The notes under the pieces: model-generated
Database searches by the model: none
Told to the model about the DNA's origin: nothing
Seen by the model: the letters and a program-made list of their open reading frames with translations, nothing else
Position numbers and translations under genes: made by a program
Part shown: positions 1 to 12,908 of the stretch, in pieces
Layout: each line of letters starts with the position of its first letter
Position numbering within the stretch: the first letter of the stretch is position 1
Assembly: GCF_963169125.1 (NCBI RefSeq)
Contig: NC_084798.1
Coordinates: 169,165,980 to 169,229,979, forward strand
DNA: 64,000 nucleotides
DNA from: Humulus lupulus
Taxonomy: Eukaryota > Streptophyta > Magnoliopsida > Rosales > Cannabaceae
Reading direction: 5' to 3'

Positions 1-1436
1 ACTTGGGGATTAACAAAACTTCCTTCAGGAAAGAAGATTGTGGGTTGTAAATGGATATTCTCAGTTAAACAAAAGGCAGATGGACGTGTAGAAAGATTCA
101 AAGCTCGACTAGTGGCTAAAGGGTTCACTCGATCATATGAGATTGATTACCAAGAAACTTTTGCTCCAGTGGCTAAGCTTAACACAGTTCGTGTCTTATT
201 GTCTATTGCAGTTAACCATGATAGGCCATTGTTCCAACTTGATGTCAAGAATGCATTCTTAAACGAAGACCTAATCGAGGAAGTCTATATGGATATACCT
301 TCTGGCTTTGAGACTGAGGAGACACATGGGAAGGTTTAAAAGCTGAGAAAGGCATTATATGGACTTAAACAGTCTCCTAGAGCTTGGTTTGACAGAATCA
401 CCAAAGTTCTTAGGATGGATACTCCCAGGCATAGGCAGATCATACCCTATTTGTTAAACACTTCTCAAATGGGAGGATCACAGTTTTGATAGTCTACATT
501 GATGACATAGTTCTCACAGAAAATCATGAAGAAGAAATGAGGAGGCTGAAGGTGCAATTGTCTAAGGAATTCGAGATTAAAATCTTTGGTTTCCTAAAAT
601 ATTTCCTAGGAATGGAAGTGGCACGAAGCAGTCAGGGAATCTCAGTTTCTCAATGCAAATATGTTTTAGATCTATTGCGTGAGACCAACATGGTTGGGTG
701 CAAACCTGTTGATACTCCTATGGATTCTAATACCAAACTGATGCCTTGAACAGATGAATTGGCAGTCGATAAGGGGTGATACCAACGCATGGTGGGTAAG
801 CTGATATATCTAACTCATACACGTCCAGATATAAGTTTTGTTGTCAGCATTGTTAGTCAGTTTCTTAGCAACCCTTCAGTAGATCACGTGGAAGCAGTCT
901 ACCGCATCCTAAGATACTTGAAGAAGGATCGAAGGAAGAGACTTGTGTTCAAAAAAACTATCAATTGAACCTTGGAAGTTAATACTGATGTTGATTAGGT
1001 TGGATCTCTTTCTGACCGAAAATCTACATCGGGATACTGCTCATTTATTTGGGGTAATCTAGTGACATGGCGCAACAAAAAGCAAGCAGTGGTAGCACGT
1101 AGTAGTGATGAGGCTGAGTTCCGTGCCTGTGAAGGAATTTGGTTACGACGACTGCTAAACGAACTTAAGATTGGAACTTCAGATTCTATCAAGATCATGT
1201 GTGACAACCAATCAGCAATTGCAATTGCCAAGATTCCGGTCCATCATGATCGAACTAAGCATGTGGAGATTGACATACATTTCATCAATGAGAAAATTGA
1301 AAGCAAGACAATCTCACTCAACTATGTTCCATCTGGACAAAAAGCAGCAGACATCCTAACTAAAGCTTTATTTCGGCCCAATCTCACCAAACTAAGTACT
1401 ATACTTGGATTGGAAAATATATATCGCCTAGCTTGA
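1..1436 (+). pseudogene. Ty1/copia pol fragment: reverse transcriptase and RNase H
   Basis: This is the 3' half of a copia polyprotein, which copies element RNA into DNA inside virus-like particles. The window opens inside the reverse transcriptase. [16 protein letters not shown] and the catalytic LDVKNAFLN are readable from 40 on, then YIDDIV from 486. RNase H follows, with STSGYCSFIWG near 1027, SSDEAEFRA near 1100, CDNQSAIAIAK near 1201 and the terminal ADILTKAL near 1350. Stops near 338, 748, 777, 966 and 997, plus a frame change near 480, make it non-functional. It is followed directly by a polypurine tract and an LTR, so it lies in its natural order. The 5' half is outside the window. 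Confidence 0.95.
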
Positions 1437-1442
1437 GGGGAG

Positions 1443-1687
1443 TGTAGAATATCAACCTAGGCGTATGACTAGCTGTATAGCTGATTCTTAGGGATTAGTT
1501 TCCTAATATATTGATTATTTAGGTCCTAATTTACAGCAGATATTTGAGGTAATATGTACTGGATACTTTGTATATATGTATGTACTCATCTCACGATAAA
1601 AATAAAAATCAGTTTTTCCAAAATATAGAAAGCTTCACACCACTATAACTTTGTGCTACTGCTAGCTCTACTTCTGTTGTACGTTCA
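1443..1687 (+). repeat. 3' LTR of the copia element at 1-1436
   Basis: The purine run GAGGGGAG (1435-1442) is the expected polypurine tract, and the LTR begins right after it with TGTAGAATATC. The segment is AT-rich, about 245 bp, and ends near TGTACGTTCA, a plausible CA end. The right edge is an estimate, because the other LTR and the left target duplication are outside the window. From 1688 the sequence is host intron leading into the NUP205 exon at 1811. Confidence 0.6.
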
Positions 1688-1810
1688 ACTATTCATCTTA
1701 ATGAAATTTAAGCAGCTGGTTTTGGGTATTGAAAGTTCTGAGTCGAGCTTTTTAATTTTTGTTAGAAATTTCATTAGCAGCTTACTCATAATTTCATAAT
1801 GAATCTTCAG

Positions 1811-4800
1811 GTAATAAAGGATGCAACTCAGGGTGGTGAACCTGGAAAGACTATTGCACTTTATGTTTTGGATGCGCTCATTTGTGTGGATCATGATAGA
1901 TATTTCTTAAGCCAACTTCAGAGCAGGGGTTTTCTAAGGTCTTGCTTATTAAGCATCAACAGTGCTTCATTTCAGGTGCTCCATTTGTTGACGTTAAATT
2001 GCTGCTACTTCTGGAAAACTATTTTACATAGCTGTGCATAATTTATACTCTTATGATGTCGGGGGTCTTAAGTGAATTTTGTTAACTCCTACATTCTTAC
2101 TTGTTTACTAAGATCATGTGGCCTTTATTTTTATTTTTATTTTCCTTTGACATTTGAAACAAATTATTCGGCAAGCTTCACTAGCAATGATTTGTTTTCT
2201 CATCCTCGGTTTTCTTTTCCCAGTTAAAAAGAAGCATGGTTCCTACCTACTTTAAGATTGGTTTTTGTATTAATCCTGAATAAATAATGGAGAAAGAAAA
2301 AATTTATGATGTATTAAATATTAATTTCTACTATATGAACTTACAAATAATCTAAGCCACTTTGCAATTGATAATCCAACTAAAATAACCCGGCGAGCTT
2401 AGGTGTACTCTTCTCTAGGAAGGAAAAAAGTGATGTCTTTGAGATCTACTTTGATTTTTTCACTGTACTTTTTATTTGATACATAGCAGCTTGCATAACA
2501 TCTTGCACTTGTTTTAGGATGGTGGGCATTTCATGAATTCGTTGCAGCGAGCCTGTACCATAGAGGCTGAGCTTGCCTTAATCTTGAGAATTAGCCACAA
2601 ATATGGGAAGTCTGGAGCCCAGGTTCTTTTCTCCATGGGTGCTTTGGAACATATTGCTTCATGCAAGGCTGTCAGTTTTCTGGTAAAAAAACTCTTTGCT
2701 CATTTAATATGCGATTGCTTGCATTTTATCCACTTTTGACTTTAAACCAATTACCAGGGAAGTATGAGGCGGGTTGACACTAAGCTGAGAAGGGATGTGG
2801 CTTCGGATTTTGATAAGCAACGAATGATCACAACTCCTGTGCTGAGATTAGTATTTTCTCTAACATCGTTGATTGATACATCTGAATTTCTTGAGGTCAG
2901 TCTTCATGTGTATTTTATTCCTTTCTTTTCAAGGAAAATTTTAGTTTGCATCAGACATTGGGTTGGTTATCAGTAGACAGTAGTTGATGTTTTGCCTTTA
3001 GAACCTGGCTCTATTTGTCCTCGAAAATTTCTGAATTCTTGGTTTCTAGTGAATGATTCTCTATTTAATATAATATGCCCTCCGTTGACAAAAGGGTTGA
3101 ATTTTACCAGTAAACTCTCTTTAACTACTGATTAATTTCTGGATCAGCATTACATCAAAAGTTATGGTAATTTTTTTGTTTGTTAAATTCATTCTTGTTG
3201 ACCCACAATTGTAGTTGTGCCTTTTATTTTGCCAATATTAGTTAATGTTTTCAATCAGTCCTCTCTCTTTTAAGTTCCAAGCTTTCTTTGCTCTTTCAAT
3301 TTCTAGTGCATGGATGATGGATGTTACCTAATTGTAGTTTAGTTTTCTAATAGGTAAAGAACAAAATTGTTCGTGAGGTCATAGACTTTATCAAAGGGCA
3401 TCTGTCCCTCTTTGATAAAGTTCTTCGGGAAGACATTTCTGAAGCAGAGGAATTAACAATGGAACAGATCAATCTTGTTGTTGGTGTACTTAGCAAGGTA
3501 TGACTCTTTTTTCAGTTTCCCTGATCTTCAAAAACGGAAAAGGAAAGAAGGAAGCACTAAGCTAAAAGCTGAGTGCTTAGCCTTCTTCCCTTGATTTAGC
3601 TACAATACTTCAAGTAATATCCGATTAAGATAAGCTCAGCTGCAATGTTTGGCTTATCCAATGGCATTTGGAAGCGGAATAGTCTATGTACAACTAGTGA
3701 TTTATGAATTATTTTAGTGAAATACTAAAGGGTCTAATTAAGTTCTATCCCCCTTTGTTTTGATTGGATAAATAACTGGTGGGTTATTTCTTTGACTGGT
3801 AACTATTTTGGTTTTTATATTTACTTGTGCTTTTCAATAGTAAGATGGCACATTCTTGTTTCTCGTTCTATTTTAATTTTTTTCCCTTCTTATTTTTGCT
3901 TTAGGTTTGGCCTTACGAAGAGAGTGATGATTGTGGTTTTGTTCAAGGGCTTTTCGGTATGATGCATGCCTTGTTCTCTTGTGAGGCTCCTACTTATAGT
4001 CAATCAGTTCGATCTCTGGAGGTATGATGATTCTTCAAGATTTATTTATTTCTTTTAGAAGAAAAAAAATTGTTCAATAAATGTTACTTCTCATCTATAT
4101 CTATACTTTCTTTCCTTTCATTGATGTCGAAAACCAGAATCAGAGGAAGTCAGAATTAAACAGATTTCGGTTATGCTTCAGCCTGAGCTCGTATCTATAT
4201 TTTCTCATCAGGAAAAAATCCCTGAGACTGCAGGTATAATTAATTTTGTTTGCACTAGTTAGTATACCTTTTATTCCATTCATAATTAACTTCTCCAATC
4301 AAATCTTTGCTTTACTGCAGATTTCAGATGTTGTATCTGATTACCATACTTCCGTGCAAATTCAACAGCCCACATTAATTTTACTTGGTTCTCTTCTTAA
4401 TTCTGTGACAGTTGCTCTTGAAAGAGCTGCAGAGGAAAAATCCCTATTACTGAACAGGGTAAATATTGATTTTGGGCTTGCATGCTTAATCCTTTTTTCA
4501 CTTGGTCATTTACGAGTTAAATGTTCATAATTTTCAGATTCGAGACATTAATGAACTATCAAGACAGGAGGTGGATGAAATTCTCACTATGTGTGCTCGG
4601 CAAGATTGTGTTTCCTCGTCTGACAATATACAGAAACGGTGCCTCCTTTTTTTTTTTCCTTGTCTCTTCTTGTATTTGCTTTGTAACATTTTGACAAATA
4701 TGCTCCTTTCTTTTGGCTGTGTTTATTTTGGCCTAAATAAATTGTTCTGGTTCATAACCAAAAGAGGTTGAAGCTTGAAGTTTTTCCTCATAAGGATAGT

Positions 4801-6038
4801 TTAGTGACTACTGCTTGTAACTCATCCTTTTATTTTTAGGTTGAAATAAAACAGTATGATTTATTCAAAGATAAAGCAACGCAAAAAACATGATATCTTT
4901 CTCAGATATATGTGTGTGTATTTAAAATGACCAACGCCCAGTCAAAAGTCAAAACTGTCACATTCCAGAAAACTAACTCATTGAAGCCATACCTCGAGAT
5001 TGATTTACTTCTATGCCATTAAACAAAATTTTTCAATTTACAAAATGTACATATGCTTCATGCAACTTGTGACATCGTGAGTGCTTTGCTAGGTGTTGCA
5101 ATCATAGAATGATTCACTTTGTTGGTACTTGGTTGTAGTATCATTTGCAATGGCCTATGTTTGTGCAGCAGTTTGTTGGGAAGCTATCTCGATTGTTTGT
5201 TCCATTTTTTTTTATGTCAGCCTGTCTCTTCTAGACATTGGCTCTTTGTAAAGAAACAAGTTAAAAGTCCTCAGTAATTTTTTCTTCTTAAATGTCTTTA
5301 TTGCTAGGAAAAGTTTGTGATGCTTTTCTTTCTCTTTTCTCTCCCTATTTTGGCAGGAGGTATGTTGCAATGGTGGAAATGTGCCAGGTCGTTGGCAATA
5401 GAGATCAGTTGATCACCTTATTGCTCCCTGTTGCAGAGCAGGTTCTAAATATCCTGCTCATTCATTTCCAGGATAGGTATGAGCTTTTTCTCTCTCACTC
5501 AAGTATTGTTTTAGTTTTGGTGGTTTAGGAGTTGATCCACGTGAGAGTGCTATACTCTGTTGATTTTAACCACTATATATGTTAGTGAGCTTGAAGTATC
5601 CCCTCAAAATTGGGAGAACTGAAAGCTCCTACCATTCGAAGTCTATTTGTTGGGTTAATTTATTTTCTGATTATCTGTTAATTTTCTCTTATGTTAGTCC
5701 CCTTCTGTTTATTTTCCCGTTTGGCAGTTCCATTACAAATGAGGCCAGTGGGGCTATGAGAACAATTACTTATGGTTCTATGACTGAACCAGAAGATGAA
5801 ATTTCTTTGATCAGTGCAAAGTTACTTCCAAATTTAGAAAGACTTGAGTTACTAAGTGAGGTGTGATTCTTATTGTAGCCATCCTTGTTATGCCTGCTCT
5901 GATTATAATTTTTATTTGTGAATGTATTTTGAATGTGGTTTCTTGGTTTCTCAGGAAAAAGTAGGCCACAATCTTAAGGTATTTCGAAGATTGGTAACTT
6001 CACTCAAGGAAATGACGATTCAAAAGTTAGCCTCATGA
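1811..6038 (+). CDS. NUP205: NUP205 nucleoporin, C-terminal 11 exons (partial gene)
   Basis: NUP205 is a large alpha-solenoid scaffold of the inner ring of the nuclear pore; plant forms are near 1,800-1,900 residues, so this is roughly the last quarter. Exons: 1811-1975, 2518-2682, 2758-2895, 3354-3497, 3905-4021, 4138-4233, 4321-4458, 4538-4638, 5357-5476, 5728-5860, 5955-6038. Every intron is GT-AG and the phases agree, giving 466 residues without a stop. Recognised family segments include KYGKSGAQVLFSMG, RRVDTKLRRDV, RDINELSRQEVDEI, MVEMCQVVGNRDQLITLLLP and KVGHNLKVFRRLVTSLKEMT. The protein ends QKLAS with TGA at 6036. Upstream exons lie outside the window, beyond the copia element. Family assignment is from memory of plant NUP205. 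Confidence 0.93.
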
Positions 6039-6240
6039 GAATGTTCCGGGTGACATAAAAGTTTTGTTTTATTTAGCGTCTGTAAATTTCAGGCCTCTTG
6101 TTATTTTGTATTTAATTGTTATAGTTTTGTATATTATGATACCAAGTGTAGCAATCATTACATATAATTAATTTTGTAAAATCAGGCTTCAAGCATGTTT
6201 TACTAATTACTACTGCCTGCATTATTTCATAAAATTTTGG
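6039..6240 (+). other. Probable NUP205 3' untranslated region
   Basis: AT-rich sequence directly follows the NUP205 stop, with T-rich and TATA-rich stretches typical of plant poly(A) regions. No single poly(A) site can be fixed. Around 6240 the sequence changes to long T runs, which I take as the start of the MULE or its flank. Confidence 0.5.
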
Positions 6241-7848
6241 GAAAGCATCAATGTGTTTTTTTTTTGCAGAAATGGCCACAAATGTTTTTTTTTTTCACGT
6301 CACTATAAAATTGCTCACTTTTTTATTTTTCCTTACAAATAAATACCTGTTTTTTATAGTAAAATTCTCAAATTGTCATTTTTGAATAGTTTAATTGTTT
6401 CAAACTCACATTTAGAATTTCTATCTTCCAAATTTCTCAATTCTATACTCTCTCGTAATATCTCAAATAAATGTAATTTATTTATTCACACTTTTAAATA
6501 TAAATTATTATTATTCAACTTTTTTCAAAAATTATAGTGAATTTTTCTATATCAATTGATACTAAATTTTTTAAATATAATGTTAAGAAAGTTCAGGATT
6601 TTTTAAAAATAAATTATTGCAAAATAAACTCATTTGTTACAATTTTGTTTAAATAAGGATTTTTTATATATATATATATATATGATTTTTTTAAAAACCA
6701 TTCACGTATATATGGTTTTTTTTAAGTTTTTGTTTAAAATCTGGAAATAAGAATAATTTTTTTTTAAATATGGAAACTTTTCATTCTATAAGTTTAATTT
6801 CCATAGTGCCCTAATAAGAAAATTAACTATACTTTCTATAAATATGGATAAAAAAACAATTAAGAAAAATATGGAAATAGGTGCCTAACAAAAACTACAA
6901 AATATGGGATTCCCAAAACTGAGAAACTAGATTACCACATATTAGTAAATTTGCTCTAAACTGCCGACTACAAGATTCTAACCAAGAAACTAAATTGTTG
7001 ATCACCAAATCTTCCTTATCCAGCTACTGCAACTCGTTTTCCATAGTTTTACAACCATCACATTATCTTCTCCGGTAACAACACACGAAACTCTTCTCCT
7101 CCGATCAAGAATTTAAATTTCCGATCGCCTGCTCTTCTTTTTCTCTGGCCTTCTACAGTCATCGAATTAAACGTAGAATTCAATTTTCGATCACTTGCTC
7201 TTCCTCTCCGGCAACTCAAATAGAATTTGGATTCTTTTTCAACAATCACATCTTCTTCTCTGACAACATCATCTGTTTTTAGCTTCGTTTAAATCAGGAA
7301 AAACACAAATCCATCGACTTTTACGATTTCTCAAACAGGTAATATTTAAACTAAACAAAATCTTCTTTGAAATATACGATGTGGAAAATAATTACACAAA
7401 GAACCAGGAAATTAATTTTTTATTTACTCACATGAAATTACATCACATAATTTGAACATTTGCATAATTCAAATATTACAACAAAAAAAAAGACAAAAAA
7501 TTAAATAATGTAACCAGTTACACACGCAAAATAATAATAATAATAATAATAATTTATCATGAAACATGAAAATTAGATCTTGTTGTATATGTCTTGAACA
7601 TTTACATATTTGAAATATTAAAAAAAAACAAGAAAACACATTCACTAAGTTAACCATTTACACACTCAAAACAAACTGAACATTATGCAAAATAATTAAA
7701 CATAGAACTTGGAAATTAGTTCTTGATTTACTTGAAGGAAACCGATCACATGATATATTTTCAACATTTGTTAATATTCATTCACTAACGTTACATTTGA
7801 ATTAATAAAGCAACAACACTAAAAATTATGTCGTGCTTTATTGCAGAT
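6241..7848. other. AT-rich left end and leader of the MULE; no gene seen
   Basis: The stretch contains long T and A runs and a (TA)n run at about 6663-6683. A C-rich leader-like part at 7000-7330 precedes the transposase start and ends with a donor-like CAGGTAATA near 7340. The first palindromic word of the MULE appears at 7510-7521. I could not find a convincing terminal inverted repeat, so the exact left end is unknown. The short minus-strand frame near 7058-7249 has no family features. Confidence 0.4.
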
Positions 7849-8445
7849 ATGGAATCCATAATGACATTGATCCATTTTGAAGGAAAATTGACAGACAGAT
7901 ATCTATATGATGACTACACCATGACTAGATTGCTAATACCAACAAATTGTTCAGAGAACAATTTGGTTCATTTAGTAAAAAAATGAAATATGCAAAATAT
8001 TGAGCTGAGTTACCAGTTATTGACAGGTATGCCACCAATGAAGTTGCTCACTAAAAACTCATTCCTATTCTACATTGAGTTGAAAAAGAAGCAAAATGCA
8101 GTTACAAAGTTACCACTATACATCACAACTTTTGATGAAACACTAGCTGAAACTATTGAACACAATACATATGAAGAAGAAACACAAATACAAAACACAG
8201 ATATAGAAATGCTAGTTCTTCAACTAAACAACCAGCAATCAGTTCCAGAGTTACAATATGAAGAAGCAACCTCCACGACAAATAACTAGGTACAAACCTT
8301 CCCAAACATTACAGACATAGCTGATAATGTAGCAGATTTTATCATAGAGAGAATAGAAGAAAACAAAAGAAAAAGAGAAGATGGAACTTACTTGAAGACA
8401 TCATGGCTATGGTATTTTAAAAAACTAAAAGAGACATATGGATAA
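7849..8445 (+). pseudogene. MULE transposase N-terminal region, broken
   Basis: A start codon at 7849 follows an acceptor-like TTGCAG. The frame runs to TAA at 8443 with TGA at 7984 and TAG at 8287. The readable protein begins MESIMTLIHFEGKLTDRYLY, and a middle segment reads LLTGMPPMKLLTKNSFLFYI. This resembles the amino-terminal region of plant Mutator-like transposases. The zinc-finger and the first catalytic-Asp parts that should follow are missing, so an internal deletion lies between here and 8635. Confidence 0.65.
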
Positions 8446-8634
8446 AGAGACTGTATTGTTTTCCTTTTTATATTTTTATTCAAACAAACTAAACACATAA
8501 AGGAAACTGTTTAATGATGATTCAGCAATACAATAATAAAATCAGTGTAAAAAATAATAGTCATTTAAATTAATGAAATTGGTTACTTAATTTGGAAACA
8601 ATAACCGATTACATAATCATGATTTTACAAACAG

Positions 8635-9144
8635 GTCTAGCAATCATTTCAGACTGGCATAAAAGCATAGAAAACGTTGTAGACAATGTCTACCCAAAAG
8701 CTTTCCATGGAGCATGTATAGTCCACCTACTAAACAACATCAAAGTGAATTTCGGTGTCCATGGTGAGGACCTAAACATAAACTTTGTGAAGGCAGCAAA
8801 GGCATACAAGGTAAAATCATTTGACCACTACATCCACGAAATAGACAAGATTGACACTCGCATAAGACCGTATTTACAGAGAATTGGATATCACACTTGG
8901 TCTAGATGTCATGCTCCAACAAGAAGATATACAAAGATGACATCAAATATAGAAGAATCAATAAATGCTGCATTGAAAGTTGCAAGAACGCTGTCAATCA
9001 CTACAATGATGGAAGACTTTCAAAGTTTAGTTCAAAAGTGGGTATGGAAAAATGGTAACGAAGTGAATGGAACATTCACACAAGTAACAACAGATGCTGA
9101 ATTGTGCTCAGAGAAAACTTTGTTTGGGCAATTAAATTTCAGGT
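8635..9144 (+). pseudogene. MULE transposase catalytic core, second half
   Basis: The exon starts after TTTACAAACAG and ends at a GTAAC donor at 9145. It contains IISDWHKSIENVV, where family members usually have SDRH (second catalytic Asp kept, Arg changed to Trp). The HGACIVHLLNNIK Cys/His motif follows, then SNIEESINAALKVAR carrying the likely catalytic Glu. This fits the Mutator transposase DDE fold. The part holding the first Asp is absent upstream, so it cannot be active. Confidence 0.85.
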
Positions 9145-9257
9145 AACTAACATATATTCTGCACTAAATATTATTTCCTAAGACATTCGGTAACCAGTTA
9201 CTAATAATTATCACGGTAACCAGTTTCTAACATGTATTCCTCTACTAAAAAAAACAG

Positions 9258-9733
9258 GTCTTCCCACTAAACATTCTACTGTACCAAGTTGTGGTAGAAG
9301 ACAAATGAAATTTTCTGTTCAACCTAATGGAGAAAACATGCGAGTGCAAAAGATTCCAACAAGATGAATACCGTTTGCACATGCAATACCAGTATTTGCA
9401 AAAACACGACTGAAAACATATGATTATGTTGCTGATTACTACAAAACTACAACTATGAAAGCAACATATGAGTCAACTGTTCATCCCTTTCCAAATGAAA
9501 GTGATTGGACACTACTAGAGACTTTACACAAAATTTTCCTACCACCAAAAACAAGAAAACCACCAGGTCGCCCTAGAAGGAAAATAATCAGATCTAGAGG
9601 GGAACCAAAAGTGCAGACTAAATGTGAACGATGCGGGCAACCGAGACACAATAGAAAAACATGTAGGAATGAACCAATCCCAAAGGTGCAAAACCCAAAA
9701 AAAGTCAAAGAAATTAGACAAATAAATTTGTAA
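9258..9733 (+). pseudogene. MULE transposase C-terminus: SWIM and CCHC zinc motifs
   Basis: After an acceptor at 9257 the sequence continues VFPLNILLYQVVVED. A SWIM-type finger follows, CECKRFQQDEY then a PFAHA-like end, with in-frame stops and a frame change near 9370. The open part (9455-9733) carries a basic KPPGRPRRK stretch and the zinc knuckle CERCGQPRHNRKTC, standard at the end of plant MULE transposases. It is the third surviving piece of one transposase gene. Confidence 0.85.
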
Positions 9734-10497
9734 AGACTACACAGACTACACTTTCAATTCATTCAATCGATATAATAAAATTGTATCCTAATGTTTTCCC
9801 AATTATTGAAACTACTGTCTTTTCAGGCATTTAACATTTTATAAACTGGGGACTCAAGTTCCTGGTTACCACACAAGTTATTCAAAGCCGGAGACTCAAG
9901 TTCCTGGCTACCACACACATTAATAATAAAAGCCAGTTACTATAAAAACATGTAACAAACCACTTATAAAAACCAGTTACTTAATCACATATATTTCACA
10001 AAAAAAGATAAATATATTAAAATAATTAAAAAATAATAAAAATACAAAAAATGTAACCAGTTACCTGAAACATCTGGCTTACACTATCAAAAACTGAAGT
10101 AACCGATTACACCATCCTCATACAAACCTATTTTGAAAAAAAATTAACATTTACAAACTAGTTACATAATAAAACATCTCTTACAAATACATTAAAAATT
10201 CATGAATTAAAAATTATTATAATTTAACAAAAAATAATTCAAAAATTAAAAATAAAAATAAAACTGTTCCCAGTTACCTGTAATGTAAGACTGATCATTT
10301 CAAAGACTGCAGTAATCTTTATCCATTAGCACACAAACTTCTCTAAAAATGATTGAAACCTATATGAAAAAAAAAACATATGCATAACAGTAACTTCAAA
10401 CTTTTTTTTAAAAAAATCTCCAACTCTATTGAAAAAAATACACATTAATATAAAAAATAAATAAAAAAAACTTTATATTAAGCCAAAAGGTGAAATG
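9734..10497. other. Central noncoding part of the MULE, left of the nested LTR
   Basis: Very A-rich sequence between the transposase relic and the inserted LTR. It has the densest run of the palindromic word (9861, 9932, 9971, 10053, 10099, 10156, 10268) and a short direct repeat of a GACTCAAGTTCCTGG word (about 9851 and 9892). No coding frame has family features. Confidence 0.6.
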
Positions 10498-12750
10498 TGT
10501 CACGCCCTACTAATCCAGGGTCATTACACTATGTGTTTAAAATTGTGCTTAACTCGTTAAGCGAGTTGTTTAGACTCTAAAGTGTAATTTAAATAACATA
10601 TAGGCCTAGGCAGTAAAATTTTTGGATAAAAAGATTTAACTTTTCATTAAGTCTATAAAAGAGTTTACATGGGATCCCAAAAAATTCTTTAAAAACATAA
10701 TTACAATTGCAGTTTTACAAACAGTCGACCTAAGCGACAAAATTCAGACTTTTACATTGAGTCCCTCAATGAATCTCGATCGTGCACCGCTCCCATGCCC
10801 TCTAACTCATGGTTGATCATCATTCACATTGCCCTTACTTGCACCACAGAGCACCCATGAGCTGAGGCCCAGTAAGAAAACCCCACATGGCATAACAAAT
10901 ATCCAAATAATTATAAGTAATAAACAAAATGCTTCCTAGATAATAAATGAATTCATTCCAAACATACAAATCATAAAAAAATTCACATTAATTTTCCAAC
11001 CAGTATAACGACTCATGCCGAGTAGATGCATATCGCACCCCTATAATGGCCCCGCCACTACGACACACATCACACCCCTGCCACTACGACCTACATTACA
11101 TATGTAGTTTCAATAATGACCTCAAGGCCGATAACGACCTCCCGACCGATCAATAAACAACAACAATCACTCATTACAAGTGTTTATAACAACAGATGCC
11201 GATATAGAGCAAACATTTACTTTAAACAGATTCACAACACATCATACTCATGTTTAATAATCAAGGCGGATCGATCATGATCACAACCAATCAATACAAG
11301 TAGTTATAACAATATAGGTTCATGCAAAGTAAACATTAATTTAAATAGATTCATGACACGGTCATTCTCGTGCCCTACAATTGGGGCGCATGCCTTACAC
11401 TCGGTGCAAGTGTCAGTTTTCTTACCTTAAGTCCTGAGCGATAGGATAAAGCGACAACGAGCACGATCCTCAACTCTCGAGCCTTGCGGTACCACTAGTC
11501 ACAACATATTAACGGATATCCATCAAGAACTAAACCAATTAAGAGCTTTGGGATTGAGTCCTAGCCTTCGGCACCTCGAATTCTACTAAATCGGGAAGTA
11601 GAATCCTGCCCAAGCCATTAGCTTTGAGTCCCCACAACTTAAAACATCATTTGGCCACTTTCCCCAATTAGAGTCGCGGCCCGCCCCTGAAGGGCCGCGA
11701 CACGCCTCTAGGCAGAGAGCCCACAACGCAGCCTACCAAGCATCGCGACGCCAAGGCAGTTCAGGGACCACAACGCCTCTGAGTTCATGTGAGTCGTGAC
11801 GCTCCAAGAACAGCACCTCACGCAACCCCGCAAACTAAGAAATTCCAACAATTTCAGAAACCGCAACTCCTCCCAAATCCACCCCAAACTCGAATTTTTT
11901 AACCCAATTCAACCACACAATCACACCAGCAACACAGAACACACTAAACCACCTTTAAAACTCATTAGGACAACACCAAAATCCAAAAATTCACAAACTC
12001 GTTAGGATCACCCAAAAACAAAAACTAAAAAGCTTAATAAACTGAAGTTCCCAGTCCTCCACAACATCTTAATCCCCAAGTCAAATCACCTCTAGGTTTG
12101 AATTCAAGGCTTCCTTTAATGTATATATGATTTCCTTCTTAAGGCTTCTACTCGACTAAGCTATTCCAAGACTAGGGAAAATACCAAAATACCCATTGCC
12201 CAAACCTTAGCTCTTTAATGCCCTCAAGGGCAAAATGGTCCTTTGCCACCATTTCCCATTAATACTCAAATTTCACCCATAATCCCTAATCAATTCTAAT
12301 AATCCCAAAATACCAATATTTTTCCCAAGTATAACTCATATCCCAATGAGTCTCGATAACTCACCAAATTGCCAAAATATCCCTAGGCTCATCCCGAGCT
12401 GGGTATTAATCCCCTTTGTGACTTTTCTGTAAAATTGCTCATTAGGATCGCCTCGTGCCGAATATCTCAAATATATCCACATAATATTGTGGTCCCACTC
12501 ATAAAGCATATATAATTACAAATATACCCTCAGCGGGTCAAAATTACGAAAATGCCATTTTTTAACAAAAACAGACATATAACCACATTTAATACACTTA
12601 AACATGCATAAGTAGTCATATCATAGTATAACTCATATAGTTCACATAAATAATCACAATTAAATCATATTAATACATAAACATCCAGTTATGCCCTCCT
12701 TGCACAGTAATCAAGGCACTAAGCCTTATTAGCAAATTTGGGACGTTACA
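10498..12750 (-). mobile_element. Nested LTR-like element (probable gypsy solo LTR)
   Basis: The ends are TGTCACGCCC at 10498 and GGACGTTACA at 12750. It is clearly homologous along its length to the solo LTR at 41833-44241; both share a block reading CCGAGCTGGGTAT and a similar start and end. Base composition is far less A-rich than the MULE around it, and it lacks the MULE word. The minus orientation is inferred from a GTAAG donor-like leader readable on that strand. The flanking five bases (AAATG and AAACC) do not match well, so a clean target duplication is not visible. A GC-rich hairpin block lies at 11660-11800. Confidence 0.7.
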
Positions 12751-12908
12751 AAACCAGTTCTTTACATTAACCAACAAACTAAAAAAAAGAAGTACCCACA
12801 AACAACTACAGTACCAAACCAGTATCCAGTTACAAACCACAAATTCACTTTTAAAAAAGAAAAAAAAAGTCAAAGTCATTAATACAACTTAAAAAACTAC
12901 AAATATCT

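Noticed and set aside
1811..6038. NUP205 as a processed or decayed pseudogene
   Set aside because: Introns are present with canonical sites and all exons join in one open frame to the stop.
7058..7249. Short minus-strand frame in the MULE leader
   Set aside because: It has no family motif and lies in the C-rich leader facing the transposase.
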